This document shows, in pieces, positions 33,760 to 44,173 of a stretch of 64,000 nt of DNA. Under the pieces are notes generated by a model. The model ran no database searches. It was not told where the DNA came from and was given only the letters and a program-made list of their open reading frames with translations. The stretch spans positions 32,589,722 through 32,653,721 of the forward strand of contig CM064485.1 in assembly GCA_032716605.1 (NCBI GenBank), given 5' to 3'. Each line of letters opens with the position of its first letter. The first letter of the stretch is position 1. Position numbers and translations under genes: made by a program. The stretch comes from Paralithodes platypus. Lineage: Eukaryota > Arthropoda > Malacostraca > Decapoda > Lithodidae.

Positions 33760-35410
33760 TGTAGAAAAAATTTCAGACTTAGATTACCTTGTTGCCACTC
33801 CAGACAGGAGGAAAAAGAACCAGTTATGTCACGTGAACCTTATTAAAGAGTATGTGAGGCGCCCCTCTGAGCCTCTCACTGTCCCTGTGTTGGCTTGTTG
33901 CAGCCGTGGTGGAGAAGGAGAGGGGGACAGTCAAGCTTCAGAGGAGGATAGCTGGGATCAACATGTTTCAGCGGATCAGTGGGCGGGGAACTCGAGCCTA
34001 AGGGCTGACGAGGCTATAGCTCATTTGCCTGAGCCGCAGTTTGATGCTATCCGTCAGTTGTTCGGTTCATACCCCACTGTATTTGCTGAACACCCAGGCC
34101 TCACTACTCAGGCTATGCATGATGTTGACGTGGGGGACCATCTACCCTTTAAGTCAATCCCGTACCGTGTGCCCCCCATAAAACTACCAGCTCTGAGGGA
34201 TGAGTTGGAGTATATGCTCGGTAGAGGGTTGATAGAGAAAGGCACAGTTAAGTGGACTTCCCCCGTAACACTGCAGCCTAAGCCAGATGGCAAGGTACGC
34301 TTTTGTATTGATTTCCGTAGGTTAAACGGTTTGACTCCAACTAACCCATATCCTCTTCCTCGGGTTGATGATAGTGTTGACAAAATTGGTAATGCTCGTT
34401 TTTTGTCTAAAGTAGATTTAGTAAAAGGTTACTGGCAAGTACCTTTGTCCGAGCGTGCTAAAGAGGTATGTGGTTTTGTTGTGGACGGGAGTACCTACCG
34501 GTGCAATGTTATGCCTTACGGACTTAAGAATGCACCAGCAACGTTTCAGAACCTGATGAATGAAATTGTAAAGGACATTCCAAATTGCACCGTATATTTG
34601 GACGATGTAATCATTTATGATGACGACTTTGAGAGCCATTGTGAGCACCTTGAGACCTTGTTCCGGAAACTTAGTGAAGCAGGTCTGGTAGTAAATTTGG
34701 CAAAGTGTGACTTCGTAAAAGCCACTGTGCAGTACCTTGGGTTTGTAGCGGGAAGGGGACAGGTGTGCCCTCCTCAGAACAAGGTACAGGCTATCAATAA
34801 ATTTCTGCACCCAACAACCAAGAAGCAGATTATGAGATTCTTGGGTATGATAGGCTACTACAGACGCTTCATAAAAGGTTACTCAACGGTGTTGGCACCT
34901 CTCACAGATTTGTTATCTAAAGACAAAAAGTTTTTGTGGGCACCTGAGTGTGAAAAGGCTTTCACTTTGGTGAAACATTTGCTATGTACTCACCCGATAC
35001 TCAGGGCCCCAGACTTTAACAGGCCTTTTCAGCTGGCAACAGATGCTAGTGGTGTAGGGGCTGGTGCCGTCTTGCTACAGACAGACAATGAAGGTGTGGA
35101 ACACCCAGTAAGTTTCTTTTCTAAGAAGTTCAATGCTGCACAAAAGAACTATTCTACAATAGAAAAGGAATTACTGGCGATTGTGCTGTCGCTCAGGCAC
35201 TTCGAGGTGTATGTTCCAGCCTATGGCCCAGTCGTGGTTATCTACACTGATCATCACCCTTTGAGATTCCTGAATCAATTTCACAATCGCAATATGAGAC
35301 TGACCAGGTGGTCTTTGATGTTGCAGGAGTATAACCTGGACATCCGTCATATTGCTGGATGTGACAATGTGATCGCGGATTGTTTATCAAGGGTGGATGA
35401 TCAGTCGTAG
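33760..35410 (+). CDS. pol: Element B reverse transcriptase and RNase H
   Basis: Open from about 33760 in the frame that continues the integrase, first ATG at 33833. It opens with the linker (VATPDRRKKNQLCHVN, GGEGEGDSQ) and the LTTQAMHDVDVGDHLPFKS lead-in. RT motifs: SPVTLQPKPDGKVRFCIDFR, PLPRVDD, FLSKVDLVKGYWQVPL, PYGLKNAPATFQ, YLDDVIIY with the catalytic Asp pair (34595-34606), YLGF and RFLGMIGYYRRF. RNase H: LATDASGVGAGAVL, KELLAIV, YTDHHPLRF and NVIADCLSR, covering the usual acidic residues. The ORF stops at 35410 right after RNase H; no integrase follows. Only the frameshift with the upstream integrase is an obvious defect. Confidence 0.93.
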
Positions 35411-35801
35411 GCTATCACAGGTGTGTGGGTTTGAGTGGAGGAAAATAGACTGCCCTTATAGTGCAGCCGGGAAAAACATATTAAAATATAAAAATCATAT
35501 AAAAAACTCTTTCTTTTGATATAGGTAATCGTATAAATTTGTCATAGCCTATAGAGTTTGAGTAGTCCACGAACTATCAAACGGCTGAGCTGCTGTAAGC
35601 TCGCTCTGGGAGCATGATATTGTGTCTTTTTGCTATTGTTGGGAGGAGTTATAAAATATGAATTTTTTTTTATAATAAGATGTGTTTTGGTGAAAAACTC
35701 AGCTTTGTTTTAGTGCCATGCGGTCGCTGGGTGTGAGGGGCTTGATGGGGTTCTGTGTTTGTCAGATTTTAGCTCAGGGTTGAGCAAGTAAAATCTTGGG
35801 G
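35411..35801 (+). other. Element B 3' untranslated region up to the polypurine tract
   Basis: No ORF and no env-like gene. It ends CTTGGGG immediately before the LTR start TGTGACGC, a short polypurine-tract-like sequence. Element C has a longer GGGGGAGG at the same place. Confidence 0.6.
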
Positions 35802-37658
35802 TGTGACGCATGTCCAGTGTGAGCATGCTGTACAGAACGCCTAGTCATGCCCCACTCTCGCTAGGATCGTCAGGGCAGGAACTTTGGCTGTAGTCTATGT
35901 AGAGTTTCCTAACTTAGTTCATGTGAGCCGTTGTACTATAAGTATTATGAATATGTATTTTTTTTTCATCTGAGTCAACGAGTTCTATTTTATATCATTA
36001 GTTATAAGTATTGTGTGTAAAACTTATTTGTAATGAAGGGAGGAGAAACGGCCACAGTTGGGGGTCAGTGGGTGCGCCAGGCGGGAGGTGGGCCTAACTC
36101 ACTAGCACTCCCCCCTCCCCCCTCCCCTCAGTGCTAGGGGAGCCTTTGTCTATCCCAGAGGAGAGAGAGAAATTACGTAATGGTTGTCAGTGGGCGGTCC
36201 TTAGTAGTTCACGTTGGGCTCACTAGAGGGCCGGGTATAAAAAGGGAAGTCTAGCCATTTTTTCATCAGAACTCATTAGGCAGAGTGACTTCTCATTTCC
36301 CTTGCTAACTATATATATTCTTCTGACTGATGTGAACTTTCTCTACTACCTTACATTCTTATCTCCTCTTTTCCCTGCCTGTTTAACTTCCATGGTCCCG
36401 TTGGTGCAGAGCTAGTCAGCCAACGTATTATCGCTTGAGTTCTCACTAGATACTTGCCTATTAGATAGCCTATTTTGGAAGGGTTAACTTAGAATAGGAT
36501 TGATTTATGTTTGTTGCACTTGTATATGCATTTCCCTGTGTGTTATTATTATTATTCCTGTTTTCTGCTGGTCTAGGTAATGCTAGACTGGGGTAAGGCT
36601 TTTCTGTGTTACGAGTTGTTGTTTGATGCAGTGGTTAAGCGATAAACCTGCATACTCGTTTCGGTTCAGTGAAGCCTAGGTTGTCTTCGCGGCTGACTGT
36701 GTTGAGTTAATAATTTACAGTGCGTGAGGGCAAGAGCCTAACCACCCTGTATTTTATTAACAGTTTGTTTTTACTTTGTCAAGGAGCCGGGAGAAAACCA
36801 GATACAAGGGATCTGGATTTCTCAAAGTGCACTTGTTAGTTTTAACGTAATACTTTAAACAGTTGTGAGGACTTCGCTAGGCTACGAGCCGTTTTTGCTC
36901 AGTCACTGCTACCTTTTGCCCACAGTACCCCAGCTAGACTTTACTCGATTAGTAGATACAGAATAGTATTGAAGCTTTCCTTATATATGATATTGTTTAT
37001 GCACTATTGATTTCATGTGTTGCACGCTTGGCTACTTTAGTGATTAGTGGCCCACGAGCACAATCCGAGTAGGCTATTGCCGTTGCATTTGCGGAGTACT
37101 TCTTTTTATTGTTTGCCATTTACTATTGCATATTCTTTTAATTATTCTTATGCCAATTTAAACCTTTAATAGTATTTAATTGCCAGTGTTTTTTGCTTAT
37201 TGAATTACTGTTCAAAATCCGATACGTACTTCTTACGAGCATCCGAGAAGCATCTAACTTTTTTCAGAAGATTCCTTGCTCGATGCTTAAGGACTATTAA
37301 TTAACGTAACGTAATAGTGCCGATCCGAAGTAAAGGGTGGAGGACTCCTTAAGTTCTTAGTCAAGGGTGGATTACTTCGGCTTCGGCCAACACTATTCTT
37401 TGGTGTTGTTGTTTCTTACTTCTTTGTTTGATTGTTGACCAGACTAGATAATTCCTGTCTCTTTATTAGTCTGTTGTTGAACACTAGTACCGAGTTCTTG
37501 TATACCCCGTTATAGCAGATTGAACTCTGGAGGGTATTGGTGTTTTTTGTTCGGCTGGCAGTACTCAGGGGTTGGGATCGTGTGTTTCCGTTGTGGCAGC
37601 GAGCCGTATTCGAGTCCTGATTGAGAGCCCTTGTGTACCCGAGTGCCAGGTCGTAACA
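35802..37658 (+). repeat. 3' LTR of element B (about 1.86 kb)
   Basis: Starts TGTGACGC and ends TCGTAACA, the same termini style as element C. Only one copy is in the window, so the boundaries rest on terminal similarity to C and on the polypurine tract. RTE-like LINE sequence begins right after it. Confidence 0.75.
36236..36243 (+). promoter_or_regulatory. Candidate TATA box in LTR B
   Basis: GGGTATAAAAAGGG in a GC-rich context, followed about 30 bases later by TTTTTTCATCAGAACTCATT, a plausible start region. Upstream are a TGGGCGG GC box and a GAGAGAGAG stretch. This is the best core promoter candidate in the window. Confidence 0.6.
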
Positions 37659-37664
37659 CTCGCC

Positions 37665-37975
37665 ATTCCACATTCCTCTCGCCTCCCTCCAGCTCTCCTC
37701 ACGCACTTGTTTTGTATCCTAATTTTAGCTACTACTACATAATGGTCAGACAGACCCCCCCCCCCCAATACCCCTATACACCCTAGCATCCAGCACAGAT
37801 TTCTTCATTCGTTCATCCACACATATATAATCAATCAGTGCCTATCGTTCCACCCCTGTCTCATCCTTCTTCCTCCACACCACTATCGATGTGTACCTGT
37901 GTTTCATTCTGTGTCGGAAGGTGTTGGCTATCCACAGCCTCCTCCCAACACATGCAGTACGTCCACAATCATCAT
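37665..37975 (-). pseudogene. RTE-like LINE fragment (endonuclease C-terminal part)
   Basis: Minus-strand translation gives VCVDERxKKS-type sequence, then GGGLSDHYVVVAKIRIQNKCVRR. SDH is the C-terminal signature of the APE-type endonuclease. It matches the better copy at 60058-60325, with a C-run expansion near 37757. Confidence 0.7.
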
Positions 37976-38324
37976 CAAATCTGACGCCCCGCTTCTAGAG
38001 GAAGCGCCCCAAAATGGATGGCCATGGCAGAAACTGCCTCCAGGCTCCCAGACATACCCCGACTGACCCACTCCACAGTGCCATTTCCACTAAGTGTATT
38101 ATAACCATGAACACTGAAGGAGCAGACCCAGAGCAGTCACTCACCCGGATGGCAGTTCCAACACTGTTTTGCTATTTTATTTTCCCCAGTGGGGCCCTGG
38201 CTGAAAGCATACCAAGCACAGGAATTTTCTGAAGATAGGAACCAGTGGTCCACTGCTCCAGAGGCTGATTGCGCCACCAAAGTAGCGGGCGGTGGGGTCG
38301 CCGCATCCCTACACCAGTTAACTA
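37976..38324. other. LINE-like scrap, no gene
   Basis: 38255-38320 (AGTAGCGGGCGGTGGGGTCG, CATCCCTACAC) matches 54862-54897, the upstream side of an RTE-like fragment, so this is probably RTE 5' sequence. Nothing else recognised. Confidence 0.4.
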
Positions 38325-38604
38325 CAGTAAACCCTCGCCATCTCGGACCTCTAGAAGTCGGAAACCCGTACTAGTCGGACTGGCTACGGCCTCTCGGACA
38401 TGCACTTCCGTATTTCGGACATTTCCGTCATCGTTCCGACAGTCTCTGACATTGTCGGACTTTATATAAGTATTCGGAAAATGTCCATCATAACCGTCCT
38501 CTGATATCTCTAATATTTCCGAAATGTGTCGTAACGGTGTCCGACAAAGGATGACGTTGCGGATGACGACCTCACGTCACCGGACAATAAGGGTGAATAT
38601 CCGA

Positions 38605-40660
38605 TATTATATTTTTCAATTCCATCACATTAGAAATGATTCAAAGATTACAAAAAGTACAAATAAGACATAGTTATGTTAATGTATAAGGGAGTTAGGT
38701 AGATGAATTAGAGAGATAGATAGATAGAAAGAGAGTGTATATTGAGGGAAAAAAACAAAACAAAAAATCTATCAAACGTAAATCTTCCGTCTCTACTCGG
38801 AGGGAGGGGAGAGTTGAAATATTTTGTTGATTATCTTATTTATTATTTATCTATGTGCTGGAAGGATATTATATTTTTCAATTCCATCACATTAGAAATG
38901 ATTCAAAGATAACAAAAAGTCCAAATAAGACATAGTTATGTTAATGTATAAGGGAGTTAGGTAGATGAATTAGAGAGATAGATAGATAGATAGATAGAAA
39001 GAGAGTGTATATCAAGGGAAAAAACAAAACAAAAAATCTATCAAACGTAAATCTTCAGTCTCTGCTCACACGGAAGGGAGGGTTGAAATATTATGTTGAC
39101 TATCTTATATATTATCAGTGGTGGGCGTGGGCGCGCCGATTTGGCGCTCTGCGCTCTGCGATCCGGTGCGCACTACCAATATAGAGGAGCGCGGAGCGAG
39201 GAGCGGCAAAAATCTGAACTCGGAGTGCAGGCGAGGAGCGCAGCTTGAATTTTGCGCTCCTTTCTGGCGCTACGGAAGCGATTTTTCCTGTCAACAACAG
39301 GTTCAAGAACGTCATTATCGTGTACAGTTATCGTACGGTGTTACTCACGGTGTTAGTGAACTGTGATACAGTGATACTATGATAGTGACAGACTGACAGT
39401 GCCACCTTCAAACCCTGGAAAGGTAAGAACCTGGCCAGTGCCAGAGTTTTTTTTTTTTTTTTTTTTGGCTAAATCTATCAAGTTGGGTGAGAAAGGAAGG
39501 ATAATGGTAAAAAAAAACACTCCCCTTGTCCATTTTCGCCAGAAATCAGGTCCCCGATAGTCGCGAACGTAGCTGAAAAGAGTCAAAAGACACTATAGAC
39601 TTCAGAGACTTTTATCATTTTATGGTATCGATACCATCGGAATGTTACTTGAATGTATGGGTGGGAGGGTGGTTTGGGGGATGGTGGGGGGAAGGTAGAA
39701 GCGTAATTGACTCGTGTTACAAATATGAAGCCGATTGGTGAGGTAGTTTCGTCACCACAGATTTTTTTGTTTTCCTTTTCTTCGTACGGATACGCTGGAA
39801 GTGGGTTGTGTGAGGCAGTTGGGGGTGTGGTGGAGGGAAGGCAGAAGGGTAAGGCACTTGTCACACAAATATGGAACCGATTGGTGCAATCGTTTCGCTG
39901 CCACAGATGTTCCTTTTTTTTCCTTGTGAGGCGACCGATAGTCAACCAGTGGGTGGGAGGAGGGGTTTGGGGTAGTGGTGGTGGGTATGCAGAAGGGTAC
40001 ATGTGGTAAAAAACTAAAAATATGAAAGCCATAGGTGCAGTCGTTTCGCTGCTACGATTTTTTTCGGCGAGTCAGTATATAATTATATACGGACCTGGCA
40101 CTGGGCGTGACAACTGACAAGACCCTAGTCCCGGCCGTATATATACCGTCGGAGACTGGTCAGCGGGTCATCCATGATATGATATCAATCATATCATTGA
40201 TATGACATAAAGAATTACAGAAACTGAGAAAGTGAGAAACTTAAACTTCAGAAAGACACCATGACTTGAGGTTTTTTGAATTTTTTTAATTTAATGAAGT
40301 GAAAGACAAAAGATTGTATTAATTTAGGTAAATAATCAAATAACTTCTAGAAGCTGTTTTTTACTTTTTTTTATTATATACCTATTTTTGGGAGCGCGGA
40401 GCGCAGGAGCACAGAGCGGGAAGCGCATCGGGTCGGCTGACCAAAGGAGCGTGTGAGCGCTGCCCCATTACTGGTCCCACCGGAGCGCGCCCACCACTGT
40501 ATATTATTTATCTATGTGCTGGAAGGATATTATATTTTTCAATTCCATCGCATTAGAAATTATTCAAAGATTACAAAAAGTCCAAATAAGACATAGTTAT
40601 GTTAATGTATAAGGGAGTTAGGTAGATATGCATTAGAGAGATAGATAGATAGAAAGAGAG
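38605..40660. repeat. 256-bp tandem repeat, interrupted by a hAT-type insertion
   Basis: Units start GGATATTATATTTTTCAATT at about 38604, 38867 and 40526. The second unit runs to 39115, where the hAT-like element enters, and the rest resumes at 40500. Units contain (GATA)n and GGGAGTTAGGTAGAT words. Confidence 0.85.
39116..40499. mobile_element. Non-autonomous hAT-type element (1384 bp)
   Basis: Ends CAGTGGTGGGCG on the left and the complement of CAGTGGTGGGCGCGC on the right. A perfect 8-bp target duplication, TATATTAT, lies at 39108-39115 and 40500-40507. Both subterminal regions are rich in GAGCGC/GCGCTC words. No transposase. The middle has three diverged copies of a block of about 140 bp (ATTGGTG, CGTTTCGCTGC, CCACAGAT) near 39725, 39875 and 40025. 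Confidence 0.9.
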
Positions 40661-40662
40661 TT

Positions 40663-40862
40663 GCAGAGGGGGAGTGAGCGATTTTATGTGGAAAAAAGCT
40701 AAAAATACAATGGCAAAAAACTTCCGAACCATCGGTAAATCTCGGTAAAAAAATTATAAAGTCGAGCCAAAGTGTTTGTTGTGCGGGCAAGGGGTAGTAC
40801 TATGCAACCTTCGGTAAAGTGAAAATTCGTTGCAAGAGTGTTCGTTGTGCAGGGGTTTACTG
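40663..40862. mobile_element. Orphan right end of another Tigger-like MITE
   Basis: GTTCGTTGTGCAGGGGTTTACTG ends at 40862 and is followed by TA. The complement of a CAGTAAACCCCTGC terminus is clear, but no matching left end is present. Confidence 0.5.
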
Positions 40863-41285
40863 TACTGTGTTTTGTATTACAGATTATAGGGTTCGAATAG
40901 GGTTGTCTTCGTTTTCTAGGTTGACGCGGACGTCTCTCTTGAGGTCGGATTTTTTCCGTAGTCTCCGATTTCATTGTTGTCTCGGACGGACATTGGTTAG
41001 GTCGGATTTTATCCTCTGTTAGGTCGGACACAAGCCGGACTCCGAACATCTCGGATTTTCGGTCATCTCGGACTGGGTCTCCCCCCAATTAGTCCGAGAT
41101 AGCGAGGGTTTACTGTATATTAATTAAACCCACACATATTATAGGGATATACGTACAGTACTACACTGAAACACTTGTTAGATAGTTTTGTCATTTACTT
41201 AATTTAATAAATCCTATACGAATTTCTATTAAAGATCACTTTTGCCAAAGGGCACTCGTTGCTAGTTTTAATACCCATTGTTTAA

Positions 41286-41880
41286 CCTCTGAAGTGCGCA
41301 TGGGGGGTATGAGACACCACACTCCTGTGCTGACGTATTTGAGCTGTTCCCATCACTAAAATATTTATTTTACCATAAATAGCATTAATACTAATCCATG
41401 TGCGCCTATTATAGGTTGATTATAAAGGTATTAACCTGTTACAACAATAAAACAAGTGGAAATAGCGTTTGGATGGTCAAAATCGGCGATACAGGGCGGG
41501 AGTAACACAATGTATGGCTGAGGCAACCTCCCAGCCCACCACATTCCTCCACCTCTGGAGAGAGACTGTCGATCGATACTCTCTCTCTCTCTCTCTTGCA
41601 ATCGCTTGCTAACAGTGATGACAACGCCCTGCTACCAACTCGCTAATGTTAGCACAAAAATTTACCACAGGAAAAGGGAATAACAGGGAAAATAGGTGAT
41701 AACTGAAGGAGGGGAGGAAACTGGGGAAGGAGGGGAGGTGGAGGAGTGATATTTGGCATGACCCAGGGGGAAAAAAAAAAAATGTCAGTGTTTTAAATTG
41801 ATTTTTTTTTTCCCTGACTCTTAAGAGTCTTCCCGCAGTCCGCCGGGGGAACTCTTAAGAGTCTTCCCGCAGTTCCCGGG
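41286..41880. mobile_element. TTAA-flanked (piggyBac-type) MITE, copy 1
   Basis: 595 bp between TTAA at 41282-41285 and 41881-41884. Imperfect TIRs are CCTCTGAAGTGCGC and CCCGGGAACTGCGG. The right side has a tandem CTTAAGAGTCTTCCCGCAG motif. A reverse-oriented copy is at 51445-53830. Confidence 0.8.
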
Positions 41881-42045
41881 TTAATAAGCACTATACTATT
41901 TATAAGTAACTATAATCTTTGTATCTGTACTTTCATTGTCTCTATTCACTTTGTTGCCACACGATTCAGAATTTACCAAGGGTAACAGGATCTAATTTTA
42001 CTTACGCCTACAAGTAGGAGAATCGCCAAGCTTGGCTCGAAGGTG

Positions 42046-43960
42046 TGTGACGCTCCTGCATAGTAGCCACGTGCGGGCAGGCGCGCGCGTCGGCTGCCCA
42101 GCCATTTAGAAACCGGCTGGCGGCAGCCGGCTGGCCGGCTTTTCCTTAGTATATATCCTACGACAATGTAACTAATGTCTGGGATATTCTAATGTTGTTT
42201 CACAGCTTGAAGCTGCCCTTATTCTTAACCAACACATCTTAGTATATTTTATTCTCGATAGTTGATTGTTTCATTATAATATATAAGATGTAAGTCTAGT
42301 GAGAGTGGGAGGAGACGAGAGAGAGAGAGAGCGAGCGAGCAGGGTGGGGGAGGTGAGTGTTTCTTTTCCTCCTCCCTCCTCCCTCCCGGAGGAGTTGGTC
42401 GCCGCGTGGTCTTTTCTCTCAGTTTTGATTGGCTGGTGGTTCCTGGCGCCTTCTGCAGGCCTGCTGCCGGGTGACGTAGCGGCCTGTGATTGGCTGACCA
42501 CCGTGCCTTTGTGTGGGATCCTGGAGGGTCCAGAGGAGCTATTCTCCTCAGAGCTCACCTCACTGTCGTACCCTTCGGACCCCCTTGATATCTATCCCTC
42601 TCAACCCCACTTAGAAACTTTCTCTCTTACTTTGTATACCTTCTTTCCACTACTTCACCAATCTATTTAATTATCCCATCCCCTTGATAGACCTTATATC
42701 TATCATTGTATTAACGACGAGCTCTCAGATAACTAGATAGGATTTTGGGCCTTATGCAGAGATATAATTGTTAATGAGACCTAGGAAGCTTTTTTGTTGT
42801 CTCATATTTGGTGGTTTCATGCTTGCTAGTGTGTTCTTGTGGCAGGTGAGCAGGGGCTAGACCGGAGGGGGGGCTTTTTGCGATTCTTTAAGTAAAGTCT
42901 GCTGGTGCAAGTCCTGTGGACCTGCACGACTTTACTAGGATACCCGTGGGAGTCTGGGGGCATTTTCTTGTCTGTGTGCCTGTGTGTCTAGTGTTGTGTT
43001 GTGTGAGGGCCCTTGCCTAGTCCATTCAGCACTGCGCTAGCACGTCTTGCGTTTGTTTTAGGGTCGCCAGGAGAAAGTCAGATACTTGGGATCTGAGTCT
43101 CTCAAGAGAGCACCCTTTCAATTAGAGTAATTTGGCGCACAGACTTGGGAACGTCCCTAGGCTAGAGCAGGTGGCTCAGCCCGGGTATCCGAAGCCTATA
43201 TCCTTCCAGCTAGACCTCTGCCACCTGGCAGATTAACAGCTAGCGGTTTATTATATCTTTATGCTTGTTATTGTGCCACAGTTTACCGTCTTTGTGAGCA
43301 TTGTGAGTCAGGGTGTGGCTTAGAGACTCTGTCCGAGCAGGCTTGCCTGACTAAGAGTGAGAAGCACACCTGTATGTGGTTATGTTGCGAGTTGCTGCCT
43401 TTATTTAATTATACCTATGCCATTATACACTGTATGGCCTATCACTAGTATTTATTCCTGCTTATGAGATAAGAGTTCTCTAAATCTGTAACTTACTTTC
43501 TTTGCTAAGCATCAGATCCTACAGTAGCCGCATGCAATTTAGAAACCTGCATCTTGCCTACCTGTACGATGTTTTGAGGACTGTTTGCTTTCACCTTCTT
43601 TCACGCAGGGGTGATTAGTTGTATTAATTAACGTAACGTTAAATGTACTTTCTTCTAGTTTGTTATTAAATTGTTTCTGCAATTTAATTCCGTTATCTAT
43701 CTTTTCCTTGAAGCTTTAAGTCAACTTAATTGTGTGATCTTTTATATAGCCTGCTTGACTATCAGCAGTCTATAGTGCGTGCACCCTGTAACCGAGTCAT
43801 AGGATACCTTGCTGTCCAGGCAGGACTCTTGACGGTTTAGGGTGGTTTGTTGCCTGGGTTTATAGATAAGGGTGGGATCTAGCGTTTTCCGTTGTTGCTT
43901 GTTGCCGCATACCTAGTCCAATAGAAAGAGCCCAGTGTTTATATATCCCAGGACGTAACA
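42046..43960 (+). repeat. 5' LTR of element C (1915 bp)
   Basis: Starts TGTGACGCTCC, ends GACGTAACA. Two GATTGGCTG words (inverted CCAAT boxes) near 42428 and 42489 flank a GTGACGTAG CRE-like word near 42471, in a GC-rich segment. Confidence 0.93.
42420..42500 (+). promoter_or_regulatory. Putative LTR C promoter-proximal region
   Basis: Two inverted CCAAT boxes and a CRE-like TGACGTA within 80 bp, conserved in the 3' LTR at about 48600-48672. No good TATA box follows, so initiation may be TATA-less. Based on motifs only. Confidence 0.35.
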
Positions 43961-43962
43961 AA

Positions 43963-43970
43963 TGGCGACC
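43963..43970 (+). promoter_or_regulatory. Primer-binding-site-like sequence of element C
   Basis: TGGCGACC two bases after the LTR end, identical to the site of element A, followed in both elements by TT and a similar TAGGATTT stretch. Confidence 0.65.
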
Positions 43971-44173
43971 TTGCATAGGATTTACTGAACAGAGGAATAT
44001 AGTGGTCATTTGTTTTGAGATTCCTTATGATTAAAGGAATACAGTGGACATAGAGTTTTTTTTGGAGCAACCAATATAACACATTAAAGACTTTAAATAA
44101 CATTAGTATATACATACTTGCATAGGAGATAAGGCACATTCTATAACCGTGATAATTATTGCAGTGCACAAAC

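Larger units (their letters stand above)
32640..37658 (+). mobile_element. LTR retrotransposon B (Ty3/gypsy-like, INT-RT-RH order), 5'-truncated
   Basis: Plus-strand integrase, linker, reverse transcriptase and RNase H are followed by a 3' LTR. The 5' LTR, gag and protease are absent; the element is joined at about 32640 to the truncated end of a LINE. It is the best template for the pol of this family. Gag and protease would lie before integrase as in elements A and C. Confidence 0.9.
38325..41115. mobile_element. Tigger-type element with TIRs and TA duplications, filled with nested repeats
   Basis: Ends CAGTAAACCCTCGC on both sides, followed by ATCTCGGAC on each; TA at 38323-38324 and 41116-41117. 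Both subterminal regions carry many TCGGAC/GTCCGA words, such as transposase-binding repeats. No transposase ORF. The interior holds a 256-bp tandem repeat interrupted by a hAT-type element, plus an orphan Tigger-like end at 40862. Confidence 0.8.

Noticed and set aside
35411..35801. env gene downstream of pol in element B (and 47936-48225 in C)
   Set aside because: Too short, with no signal peptide, furin-like site or membrane segment. These are retrotransposons, not enveloped retroviruses, on this evidence.
36230..36300. Host gene promoter at the TATA box
   Set aside because: It lies inside the LTR of element B, and no host gene follows.
38605..39107. CRISPR-like array
   Set aside because: The repeats are long, adjacent tandem units without unique spacers, in a eukaryotic repeat context. 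No Cas genes.
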